A stretch of DNA of 7,652 nucleotides from positions 1-7,652 of the forward strand of contig JAITPS010000050.1 in the NCBI GenBank assembly GCA_031289325.1, written 5' to 3'. The notes beneath the pieces are model-generated. The model was not told where the DNA came from. It saw only the letters and a list, made by a program, of their open reading frames with translations, and did not search any database. The position numbers and the translations under genes are program-made. Origin of the DNA: Candidatus Methanovirga meridionalis. Lineage in GTDB: Archaea > Methanobacteriota > Methanobacteria > Methanobacteriales > Methanobacteriaceae. How positions within the stretch are numbered: position 1 is the first letter of the stretch; the number at the start of each line of letters is the position of its first letter. Below are positions 1-5,807 of the stretch, in pieces.

Positions 1-4
1 AAAA

Positions 5-19
5 CAAAAGAGACTTTTG
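5..19. terminator. Small hairpin, possible terminator of an upstream gene
   Basis: CAAAAG, a 3-base loop, then CTTTTG form a perfect 6-bp stem at the left edge. No gene end is visible beside it, so a role as terminator for a gene outside the window is only a guess. The AT-rich context makes chance stems common. Confidence 0.2.
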
Positions 20-37
20 AAATTATTATCTGTTATA

Positions 38-252
38 TATAGTCCTTATGGAAAAGTTCTTAAATTTTGAATAATAAATTTTTTTATTAAATTATTTAAT
101 TTTAAATATCAATTTATAAAAATCCATAATTTAAATTTTAAATAATATAAATACAATTTGATTAATATAAACAATTATAAATTAATATTTTTTAATAATA
201 ATCATTTTTAAAAAAAAAGTTATTTATTAAGAACTTTATCAAAACTACTATA
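38..252 (-). mobile_element. MITE-like repeat element, copy A (complete, inverted)
   Basis: A 215-bp sequence without an ORF that matches copies B and D when read on the minus strand. Its two ends are imperfect inverted repeats of about 26 bp: each begins TATAGT and ends AAAGTTCTTAA, with roughly 21 of 26 positions agreeing between the ends. Inside lie A/T tracts also found in the other copies (for example the TTTAAAATTAAATAATTTAA-like stretch near one end) and about two degenerate 20-bp units of the type amplified in copy B. The right end lies 80 bp before the start codon of the next gene. No convincing target duplication is seen. The calls of transposon origin and non-autonomy are inferences from structure. 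Confidence 0.6.
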
Positions 253-278
253 AATAAATAAGAAAATTATTTTAAATA
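249..278 (+). promoter_or_regulatory. Candidate promoter of the CMD-family gene
   Basis: Two TATA-like sequences precede the gene: TATAAATAAATA, which straddles the outer end of repeat copy A (about 249-260), and TTTAAATA at 271-278 with an A-rich stretch before it that could be a BRE. Archaeal start sites lie about 25 bases downstream of TATA, so either would give a leader of some 30-55 bases before the start at 332. Which one is used cannot be told from sequence. Confidence 0.35.
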
Positions 279-331
279 TGAGTTGTTAAATTAATAGTAT
301 AACTAATAGAAATGTAGGTTGGTGATTTTTT

Positions 332-658
332 ATGAAAGGAAAAATATTTTATGGAAAAGGAATGGCATCAATTAAAGATGAATATCCAGATATTTATGAA
401 GCAGTTGCAGATTTAAATGAAGTTGTTTTTACAGGGAAAGTTTTAAATTATAAAACTCAGAAGTTAATAGCTATAGCTATTGCAGCATCAAATTCTGATG
501 AAAGAGCTACCAAAAAACAGATTTTAAGTGCTGTTTCTGAATTTAATGCTATTAAAGATGAAATTATGGATGTTCTTCGTGTTGTTTTATTAACATCTGG
601 TATGCCACCATTTATTAAAGCAGTGAGCATACTAAATAAAGTTTTTGATGAAAAATAG
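332..658 (+). CDS. Carboxymuconolactone decarboxylase (CMD/AhpD-like) family protein lacking cysteines
   Basis: 108 residues, the usual size of single-domain CMD proteins. The central helix region (about 44-95, LIAIAIAAS then ILSAVSEFNAIKDEIMDVLR, then TSGMPPFIKA) follows the family pattern of a hydrophobic helix, an active-site turn, a second helix and a G-P turn. In redox-active AhpD relatives the turn carries CxxC followed by His; here that stretch reads SNSDERATKKQ, and the whole protein has no cysteine, so a thiol peroxidase-reductase role is unlikely. Proteins of this type occur widely in methanogens with no established reaction. The ATG start is supported by GGTGAT at 321-326, five bases upstream. 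A 41-residue gene follows after 28 bases. Family call fairly sure; function unknown. Confidence 0.8.
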   Translation: MKGKIFYGKGMASIKDEYPDIYEAVADLNEVVFTGKVLNYKTQKLIAIAIAASNSDERATKKQILSAVSEFNAIKDEIMDVLRVVLLTSGMPPFIKAVSILNKVFDEK

Positions 659-686
659 CTTAAATAATTAATAATCAAGGGAGAGC

Positions 687-812
687 ATGAAAATAAAAAT
701 AAGAGAATTGTGTAAAGTCTTAAATACTACAATAGAAGAATTCGAAAATTACTGCCCAAATAAGCAGGAAATGCTTATAAGAGAATTTAGAAAATGGAAA
801 AAAAATAAGTGA
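687..812 (+). CDS. 41-residue hypothetical protein
   Basis: A short reading frame from ATG to TGA beginning MKIKIRELCKVLNTT. I do not recognise it. It is rich in Lys, Glu and Ile, has two cysteines (residues 9 and 23), one Trp near the end, and looks like two amphipathic helices split by an N-Y-C-P-N-K turn; the LCKVLNTTIEEF stretch loosely resembles a helix-turn-helix but is too short to claim. GGGAG at 679-683 could be a ribosome binding site, though only three bases before the ATG. It lies 28 bases after the CMD-like gene, so co-transcription is likely, and its stop is one base from the end of the convergent LUD gene, a tight fit that argues it is real. It may also be a chance frame. Confidence 0.5.
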   Translation: MKIKIRELCKVLNTTIEEFENYCPNKQEMLIREFRKWKKNK

Positions 813-835
813 TCTAATAGGGTGAACCATTTTTT
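798..835. terminator. Overlapping convergent oligo-T termination signals
   Basis: Archaeal transcription often stops at T tracts. Read on the minus strand, positions 798-808 give an eight-T run just after the LUD gene stop and inside the 41-residue gene. On the plus strand TTTTTT at 830-835 plus T-rich sequence follows the small gene and lies inside the end of the LUD gene. The two genes would thus terminate within each other. Confidence 0.4.
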
Positions 836-2022
836 CTAATTTTATCTTTAATTTCTTCATGAATTTTTGGAAAACATTCCTTTTCATGACATTTACGAAT
901 TTCTTCAAGAATTTCATTGGTTGGAATGAGGACTGGGCAATTTAAGGTGCATAATCCACAAGTAGTGCATTTATAGAGACCAGAATCAAAACTATCATTC
1001 ATATTCCCAATAAATTTACTTATAGCAATGCCTCGACCACCTAAATAATTATTAAAACCAAATTCATTGGCAATGACCTTATAAACTGGGCATGTTACGA
1101 GACAACTACCACAACCAATACAAAATAATGATTCTTTAATATTTTTCATCACCTCGAATCTTCCATTGTCTAAAAATATAACAACAACTTTCTCGGCACC
1201 ATACATATTTTTTAAAAGTTTTTTCTCAATATCTGCTGTTTTAGAAGGACCAGATATTATATTAATATAAGAAGTTATCTTTGATCCTGTTGCATAAATC
1301 GTCTCTAACTTAGCTATTGAAATAGCATCCTCAACAGTTTCAACAAGTTTATCAACACCAACAACAATTATATGGGTTTTCATTAAAGAAATTAAGGAAA
1401 TATTACCCTCATTATGAATGAAAACAATAGAACCATCTTGACTTGCTATTGCATTAGCACCACTTAAACCAACATTAGAATTAGATATTTTCTTCTTAAC
1501 ATCTTCTCTAACAACTTTCATGATCTCATAAGGATCTGGTTTAATATTAATATTCATGCTTAAATTAACAATGTTTGTTATATCTTCCACATTTAAATGT
1601 GAAGCAGGACCAGTAGGATGAGTTGGTTTATTATCGGTTTCTTTAAGCTGAAGTATACGATCTCCAAGATCAGTTTCAACAATCTCAATACCTTTTAACT
1701 TAAGAAAATCAGAAATAGCTATTTCTCTAAGAGTGTTAGATTTAGATTTTCCTACAATACATTCTCCTTCTTGTTTAATAATATTATAAACAATATTTCT
1801 TGCTTGTTCATCATTTTCAGCGAAGAAAAAATCTATATCATTTCTTTTTAAAGATTCTTTAGCTTCCTTTAGAAGTTTAGAATTGTTTTCAATCCCATTT
1901 TTTCTAATGATTCTAACCTTCTCCTCAAGTTTTTTAATTTGAGGATCGTTTAATAATTTCTTTCTTTTTTCAATTAAAGTTTTAAAAGATTTATTCATGG
2001 TTTTAATCTCATTAGAATTCAT
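814..2022 (-). CDS. LUD-domain protein with two 4Fe-4S motifs (LutB-like)
   Basis: 402 residues. After a charged helical N-terminus (1-65), a LUD domain spans about 66-290, with the typical stretches GLSGANAIASQDGSIVF (185-201) and IISGPSKTADIE (255-266). A ferredoxin-like C-terminus follows with two CxxCxxCxxxCP motifs: Cys301/304/307/311 and Cys352/355/358/362, fit for two 4Fe-4S clusters. This is the LutB order of domains; LutB is about 470 residues with a further C-terminal part that is absent here. LutABC-type proteins oxidise L-lactate in bacteria; in a methanogen the substrate is unknown. Expected to be cytoplasmic, as no signal or membrane segment is seen. The ATG overlaps the preceding stop (TAATG), with GGAG seven bases before it, so translation is likely coupled to the CCG-domain gene. 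Confidence 0.85.
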   Translation of the reverse strand: MNSNEIKTMNKSFKTLIEKRKKLLNDPQIKKLEEKVRIIRKNGIENNSKLLKEAKESLKRNDIDFFFAENDEQARNIVYNIIKQEGECIVGKSKSNTLREIAISDFLKLKGIEIVETDLGDRILQLKETDNKPTHPTGPASHLNVEDITNIVNLSMNINIKPDPYEIMKVVREDVKKKISNSNVGLSGANAIASQDGSIVFIHNEGNISLISLMKTHIIVVGVDKLVETVEDAISIAKLETIYATGSKITSYINIISGPSKTADIEKKLLKNMYGAEKVVVIFLDNGRFEVMKNIKESLFCIGCGSCLVTCPVYKVIANEFGFNNYLGGRGIAISKFIGNMNDSFDSGLYKCTTCGLCTLNCPVLIPTNEILEEIRKCHEKECFPKIHEEIKDKIRKNGSPY

Positions 2023-2732
2023 TAAATATCTCCTTTAAATTTTTGTTTATTATTTAGACTATTTAAAGTAAATTCAGAAATATCTAAAACTTCTATAGGT
2101 GAATTTTCACTTAAATTTAATTTACAAAAAGGGCAAGTGGTAACAATGAGACTGGCTCCTGTATCTTCAGCCTCCTTTAGCCTATTAATAGCTATTTCCT
2201 TAGATATTTCAGGATAAGCAGATTTAACACCTCCACCAGAACCACAGCACATAGAATTCTCCCTAATATTTTCCATTTCTTTTAAATTAGCAAAATTCTT
2301 AATAACTTTTCTTGGGGCATCATATTCTCCACTGTGTCTTCCTAAATGACATGAATCATGATAAGTAACTATTAAATCATCATTTTTTTCATTTTTTTCA
2401 TTTAGTTTATTTTCACTGATCAAATCTCTAATAAATTGGCTTATATGAATAACATCTAAATCAACATCAAAATATTTTTTATAGTCTTTTTTAAGTGCTT
2501 TATAACACCCTGCACAGCTTGTTAAAATTTTTTCATCTTTAAATTGATCTAAATTCTTTTTCATTAGATTTTTAGCATCTTCTTCAAAACCAGTTCTTAG
2601 AAGAAAAGATCCACAACATCCTTCATCATCTAATGTGTAATAATCAACATCCAATAAATTTAATAGCTTTTCTGTAGAATCAGAAATATTTTTTAATTTT
2701 TCTCTTATAGTACAACCTTTAAAATATAACAT
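2022..2732 (-). CDS. CCG-domain iron-sulfur protein (HdrB/LutA/GlpC-like)
   Basis: 236 residues, close to LutA length. Two cysteine-rich CCG domains are complete. The first has Cys7, Cys39-Cys40 and Cys73/Cys76 (TSCAGC); the second has Cys128 (YHDSCHLGRH), Cys162-Cys163 (MCCGSGGG) and Cys200/Cys203 (TTCPFC). Such domains bind unusual 4Fe-4S clusters in HdrB, where they act in disulfide chemistry and electron transfer. Here the neighbour is a LutB-like protein, so a LutA-like electron-transfer subunit of a 2-hydroxyacid oxidation complex is the best fit; a part in an Hdr-like complex is the alternative. It is the first gene of a two-gene operon. ATG start with GAGGA at 2740-2744, seven bases upstream. 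Repeat copy B begins 48 bp upstream of the start. Confidence 0.85.
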   Translation of the reverse strand: MLYFKGCTIREKLKNISDSTEKLLNLLDVDYYTLDDEGCCGSFLLRTGFEEDAKNLMKKNLDQFKDEKILTSCAGCYKALKKDYKKYFDVDLDVIHISQFIRDLISENKLNEKNEKNDDLIVTYHDSCHLGRHSGEYDAPRKVIKNFANLKEMENIRENSMCCGSGGGVKSAYPEISKEIAINRLKEAEDTGASLIVTTCPFCKLNLSENSPIEVLDISEFTLNSLNNKQKFKGDI

Positions 2733-2757
2733 TAACTATTCCTCTTTTAATAAATAC

Positions 2758-2784
2758 TAAATAATATTTAACTTTCTAATATGG
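2758..2784 (-). promoter_or_regulatory. Candidate promoter of the CCG-LUD operon
   Basis: Read on the minus strand, TTAAATATTATT at about 2760-2771 is TATA-like but would start transcription almost on the ribosome binding site. CCATATTAG at 2776-2784, which includes the outer end of repeat copy B, would give a start near 2755 and a short leader. The short space leaves no other obvious place. Confidence 0.3.
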
Positions 2785-3126
2785 TGGTTTTGATAAAGTT
2801 CTTAATAAATAACTTTTTTAAAAATAATCATTATTAAAATATATTGATTTAAAATTTATTTATATTACCTAAAACTTATTTATATTACCCGAAATTTATT
2901 TATTTTATCTAAAACTTATTTATATTAATTAAAATTTATTTATATTAATTAAAATTTATTTATTTTATCTAAAACTTATTTATTTTATCTAAAATTTATT
3001 TATATTAATTAAAATTTATTTATATTAATTAAAATTATTGATTTTTATAAACTAATATTTAAAATTAAATAATTTAATAAAAAAAGTTATTATTCAAATT
3101 TTAAGAACTTTTCCATAATGACTATA
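2780..3126 (+). mobile_element. MITE-like repeat element, copy B (complete, expanded)
   Basis: 347 bp, no ORF. The left end (TATGGTGG then AAAGTTCTTAATAAATAAC) matches the minus-strand reading of copy A, and the right end (TTTTAAGAACTTTTCCATAA then ACTATA) is its imperfect inverted repeat. The extra length over copy A comes from a tandem block of nine 20-bp units in the middle. Flanks show no clear duplication. Copies A and B point outward and bracket the four genes at 332-2732. Confidence 0.65.
2851..3030 (+). repeat. Nine tandem 20-bp units inside repeat copy B
   Basis: Nine directly adjoining units of exactly 20 bp with a partial tenth. The commonest unit is AAAATTTATTTATATTAATT. Variation is confined to a few columns: T or C at position 5, A or T at 14, and the last four bases (AATT, ATCT, ACCT, ACCC). 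The order of variants suggests repeated duplication of blocks of one or two units. There are no spacers, so this is a minisatellite and not a CRISPR array. Confidence 0.9.
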
Positions 3127-3190
3127 ATTTAGTTAATTATTAAATAATATTTTATTCAATACAAATGATAGAAAAACTAATTTATTATGA

Positions 3191-3233
3191 AAATATGTAA
3201 CATAAAAAATATGTAACATAAAATATGTAATAT
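3191..3233 (+). repeat. Three direct repeats of TATGTAACATA
   Basis: TATGTAACATA starts at 3194 and 3210, and a variant TATGTAATATA at 3224, with 16- and 14-base spacing. It precedes the TATA-like sequence at 3272. It could be an operator for whatever is transcribed there, or a product of slippage. Confidence 0.4.
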
Positions 3234-3271
3234 AATTAACTGATAACTTATAAAATTTTACACATAAAAAA

Positions 3272-3290
3272 TTTAAATATTATTTAATAT
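3272..3290 (+). promoter_or_regulatory. TATA-like sequence ahead of the hairpin island
   Basis: TTTAAATATTATTTAATAT follows an A-rich run (AAAAAA) that could serve as BRE. A start about 25 bases on would fall near 3300-3310, just where the hairpin-rich and less AT-pure sequence begins. TATA-like strings are frequent in this background, so this is weak support. Confidence 0.25.
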
Positions 3291-3302
3291 TGTTTATGGC
3301 AC

Positions 3303-3530
3303 TGTAAATTTAGCATAGATTTTTACAATTGAAAAATAAAGAAAAACTTCGTTTTTCTAATTGAAATAAAAAATTTCAATGAATAAAATCAAAGATTTAT
3401 TATCGAAGATAACTTAGGAAATTGAAGATTTTTCGTTTCTAACTTTAAAAAATAGATTTTTAAAAGTAACAAATTCAGTTTTTAAAAATTGATTTTAAGA
3501 AAAATTGGGGGTAATGATTCTTGCAAGAAT
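3303..3530 (+). ncRNA. Hairpin-dense island, possible untranslated RNA
   Basis: About 230 bp between repeat copies B and C with no ORF but a run of seven hairpins. TGTAAA/TTTACA (3303-3327) comes first. AGAAAAAC-TTC-GTTTTTCT (3340-3358) has an 8-bp stem, and ATTGAAAT/ATTTCAAT (3360-3380) another. Next are a bulged AATAAAATC/GATTTATT (3382-3401), TTAGGAAA/TTTCTAA (3414-3442) and a 13-bp arm pair at 3471-3496 with one mismatch and one wobble. The series ends in the palindrome at 3517-3530. The segment has more G and C than its flanks and a GGGGG run at 3507-3511. The strand is assumed from the TATA-like sequence. It resembles no RNA family I know and could equally be a decayed element. Confidence 0.3.
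3517..3530. repeat. Perfect 14-bp palindrome ATTCTTGCAAGAAT
   Basis: A perfect inverted repeat with a central TTGCAA. It follows the G run at 3507-3511. It could be a binding site for a dimeric regulator or the last stem of the hairpin island; nothing here decides. Confidence 0.4.
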
Positions 3531-3566
3531 TTAAGTTTCACAATATAAATAATTTTTAAATTTAAA

Positions 3567-3764
3567 TATAGTAGTTTTGATGAAGTTCTTAATAAATAAT
3601 TTTTTTAAAAATAAGTATTATTAAATTTAAAAATAAGTATTATTAAATAATATTAATTTAAAATTAGTTATAATTAATTTAAAAGTAGTTATATTAATTA
3701 AAATATATTTATATGTTTAAAATTTAAAATTATAGATTTTTATAGATTAATATTTAAAATTAAA
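3567..3764 (+). mobile_element. MITE-like repeat element, copy C (right end missing)
   Basis: The left end matches copy D without a difference over roughly the first 40 bases (TATAGTAGTTTTGATGAAG and onward), and the body follows D up to AATATTTAAAATTAAA. There the sequence passes straight into the left end of copy D, so the last 70 or so bases with the right inverted repeat are absent. A 22-bp unit is duplicated in tandem at 3604-3647. Either D inserted here with loss of the C tail, or C arose by partial tandem duplication of D. Confidence 0.6.
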
Positions 3765-4056
3765 TATAGTAGTTTTGATGAAGTTCTTAATAAATAATTT
3801 TTTTAAAAATAAATATTATTAAAATATTAAAAATATTAAAAATAAATATTATTAAAATATTAAAAATATTAAAAATAAATATTATTAAAATATATTTATT
3901 TAAAATTGTTTATATTAATTAAAATAAGTTTATATTATTTAAAATTTAAAATTAAAGATTTTTATAAATTAATATTTAAAATTAAATAATTTAATAAAAA
4001 AAAATTTAATAAAAAATTATCATTCAAAATTTAAGAACTTTTCTATAAGGATTATA
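3765..4056 (+). mobile_element. MITE-like repeat element, copy D (complete)
   Basis: 292 bp, no ORF. Left end TATAGTAGTTTTGATGAAG, right end TTTAAGAACTTTTCTATAAG followed by ATTATA, an imperfect inverted repeat of the left. The octamer AAATTAAA lies directly before the left end (3757-3764) and again two bases after the right end (4059-4066). It might be a target duplication, but in sequence this AT-rich the match is weak. A 33-bp tandem block lies in the left half. The right end is 77 bp before the M42 peptidase start. Confidence 0.65.
3805..3893 (+). repeat. 33-bp tandem repeat inside copy D, about 2.7 units
   Basis: Two identical 33-bp units (3805-3837, 3838-3870) and 23 bases of a third. 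The unit begins AAAAATAAATATTATT. It is unrelated in length to the 20-bp block of copy B and lies nearer the left end of the element. Confidence 0.85.
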
Positions 4057-4060
4057 ATAA

Positions 4061-4100
4061 ATTAAATTCAATCTAAATAAATTAAATTCAATCTATAATA
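4061..4100 (+). repeat. Two 20-bp direct repeats before the M42 gene
   Basis: ATTAAATTCAATCTAAATAA (4061-4080) is followed by a copy differing in three of the last five bases (4081-4100). It fills the space between the end of repeat copy D and the leader of the peptidase gene. TATA-like strings at 4051-4062 and 4091-4100 lie at its edges; the first would give a start near 4080. Confidence 0.6.
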
Positions 4101-4132
4101 AAAATCAATAATTGATAAAAAGGTGAATAAAT

Positions 4133-5158
4133 ATGGAATTGATGAAAAAATTATCTCTTGCTCCAGGTATTTCTGGGTTTGAAGGAGAAATTGCAAATAT
4201 TATTGAAAATGAACTTAATGAACATGTTGATATTATTGAAACGGATTTATTAGGCAATATAATAGCTACTAAAAAAGGAGAATCTTCAACAAAAGTAATG
4301 TTAGCTGCTCATATGGATGAAATTGGACTTATGGTAAAATATATTGATAAAAAAGGTTTTATTTTGTTTACTAAAATTGGTGGAATTAACGACCAAATGT
4401 TAATGAACCAAAAAGTGATAATTCATGGGATAAAAGGAGATATAGTTGGTGTTATTGGTTCAAAACCTCCTCATATAATGAAATCAGCAGAAAAAAAGAA
4501 AATCATTGAACACGACAAGATGTTTATAGATATTGGTACATTTTCAAAGGAAGAAGCCGAAAAATTAGTATCTCTTGGTGATCCAATAACATTTAAAGCA
4601 GATTTTGAAGAGTTTCCAAATGATTTAATCATGGGAAAAGCATTGGATAATAGAATTGGTTGTTATGTAATGATAGAAACCTTAAAAAGACTAAATACAA
4701 AAGCAACTGTTTATGGTGTTGGAACCGTTCAAGAAGAAGTTGGTTTAAAAGGAGCTAAAACATCAGCATTTAAATTAAACCCTGATTTAGCTTTTGCTCT
4801 TGATGTTACAGTATCTGGAGACCATCCATGTGTTGAAATGAAAGAGGCTCCTGTAGTAATTGGAAAAGGTCCTGCAGTCGTTTTAGTAGATGCTGGAGGG
4901 AGAGGGATAATTGTTGCTGAAAAAATAAAAAAGATTTTAACGGAAGCTGGAAAAAGAGGAAATATTGATTATCAATTAGAAGTAAGTGATGGTGGAACAA
5001 CAGATGGAACAGCTATTCATTTAACAAGAGAGGGTATTCCAACTGGAGTTCTTTCAGTCCCCACAAGATATATTCACACAACCGTTAGTGTTGCAAGCAT
5101 GAAAGATATTGAAAAAACAATAGATTTATTGGTAGAAGCTATTAATAATATAGAATAG
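4133..5158 (+). CDS. M42 family metallo-aminopeptidase (TET/deblocking type)
   Basis: 341 residues, normal for the family. M42 enzymes trim N-terminal residues from peptides with two metal ions and usually form hollow cytosolic dodecamers. All expected metal and catalytic residues are visible: His60 and Asp62 in AAHMDEIGLMV, bridging Asp172 in GKALDNRIG, the catalytic pair Glu201-Glu202 in VGTVQEEVGLKGA, Asp224 in ALDVTVSGDHP, and His315 in RYIHTTVS. A dimerisation/lid domain would lie about 70-160. The ATG has GGTGA at 4122-4126, six bases upstream. The gene is alone, behind repeat copy D, and converges on the CYTH gene with a 19-base gap. Specificity (leucyl, glutamyl or lysyl) cannot be read from sequence by eye; glycosidase names sometimes attached to this family are misleading. 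Confidence 0.93.
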   Translation: MELMKKLSLAPGISGFEGEIANIIENELNEHVDIIETDLLGNIIATKKGESSTKVMLAAHMDEIGLMVKYIDKKGFILFTKIGGINDQMLMNQKVIIHGIKGDIVGVIGSKPPHIMKSAEKKKIIEHDKMFIDIGTFSKEEAEKLVSLGDPITFKADFEEFPNDLIMGKALDNRIGCYVMIETLKRLNTKATVYGVGTVQEEVGLKGAKTSAFKLNPDLAFALDVTVSGDHPCVEMKEAPVVIGKGPAVVLVDAGGRGIIVAEKIKKILTEAGKRGNIDYQLEVSDGGTTDGTAIHLTREGIPTGVLSVPTRYIHTTVSVASMKDIEKTIDLLVEAINNIE

Positions 5159-5170
5159 CTATTACCTATT

Positions 5171-5196
5171 AAAAATTCTATTTATTCTTATTTTTT
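5171..5196. terminator. Convergent oligo-T termination region between M42 and CYTH genes
   Basis: TTATTCTTATTTTTT (5182-5196) follows the M42 stop on the plus strand, inside the last codons of the CYTH gene. On the minus strand the five-T run at 5171-5175 follows the CYTH stop. T tracts of this kind are the usual archaeal signal. Confidence 0.4.
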
Positions 5197-5729
5197 AATT
5201 GAAGTAACTCTAAGTATGAAGTTCGCTCAAACCCATTTATTATGTTTAATTCATTGAAAATAGCATAAATTTTATCTATAGAATCTTGATAATCCGCATC
5301 ATCTTCTAAATCAACTTCTATTTCAATATATGGATCTAATCCTTCAACATTATCTAAGCTTATAATGTATTCCTTGAATTTATAAATTTCTCTTATTTTT
5401 TTAACAAATCCTCCTTTATAAAAGCCTAATTTTTCAAAAATTTTTAATATATTCTCTCCATCAACAACCGTTGACTCAATTTCCTCTCTTGTTTTAGAAA
5501 TTTTATTGATTTTAGGTCCTTTATAAGTAATAACAATATTTTCACTGTTTTCTTTAATAATTTTTCTTATTCTGAGTGCTTTATCATTTTTAGCAAATTT
5601 TATATCTTTTCGATCCAAATAAATGTCTTCTTGAACTTCTTCACTAATTTTAATTATATTAAGCTCTTTTAATCTTTCTTTAACACTATTAAAATCATTT
5701 AATTTTGATTTAATCTCCACTTCAATCAA
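5178..5729 (-). CDS. cyaB: CYTH-domain protein, class IV adenylate cyclase / triphosphatase (CyaB-like)
   Basis: With a TTG start at 5729 the protein has 183 residues and begins (M)IEVEIKSKL, the N-terminal ExExK signature of the CYTH tunnel fold. Further signatures follow in order: DIYLDR (35-40), ALRIRK (51-56), ITYKGP (67-72), TREEIE (80-85), GFVKKIREIY (107-116), LDNVEGLDPYIEIEVDLE (125-142) and RTSYLELL (169-176). This is the CyaB subgroup; members hydrolyse inorganic or thiamine triphosphate or make cAMP, and archaeal substrates are largely unproven. The frame is open back to an ATG at 5789, but the 20 extra residues are hydrophobic, lie before the family start and overlap the predicted transcription start. 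AGGA lies 11 bases before the TTG; that ribosome binding site is weak. Cytosolic, monocistronic. Confidence 0.85.
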   Translation of the reverse strand: MIEVEIKSKLNDFNSVKERLKELNIIKISEEVQEDIYLDRKDIKFAKNDKALRIRKIIKENSENIVITYKGPKINKISKTREEIESTVVDGENILKIFEKLGFYKGGFVKKIREIYKFKEYIISLDNVEGLDPYIEIEVDLEDDADYQDSIDKIYAIFNELNIINGFERTSYLELLQLKNKNK

Positions 5730-5807
5730 TTTTACCACTTTCCTATATTTTAATAATATATTGATATACGACAATATTAACATAAACAAAGTAGCAACGA
5801 AAATATT

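Noticed and set aside
457..678. Minus-strand open frame of 73 codons
   Set aside because: It is antisense to the CMD-like gene, with no family match and low-complexity composition.
720..917. Minus-strand open frame of 65 codons
   Set aside because: It overlaps the end of the LUD gene in another frame and the small gene on the other strand; Phe/Lys-rich with no motif.
2851..3030. Regular 20-bp repeats as a CRISPR array
   Set aside because: Units adjoin with no spacers and vary internally, so it is a minisatellite inside a larger repeat element.
2733..4132. Origin of replication in the long repeat-rich gap
   Set aside because: AT-rich repeats alone are not enough; no Orc1/Cdc6 gene or recognisable origin recognition box is present, and the repeats are explained by the element family.
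4806..5000. Minus-strand open frame of 64 codons
   Set aside because: It lies wholly inside the M42 gene and has a Leu/Gln/Phe/His-rich shadow composition.
5730..5789. ATG at 5789 as the start of the CYTH gene
   Set aside because: It adds 20 hydrophobic residues before the family's conserved N-terminal ExExK strand and coincides with the predicted transcription start; no ribosome binding site is seen before it.
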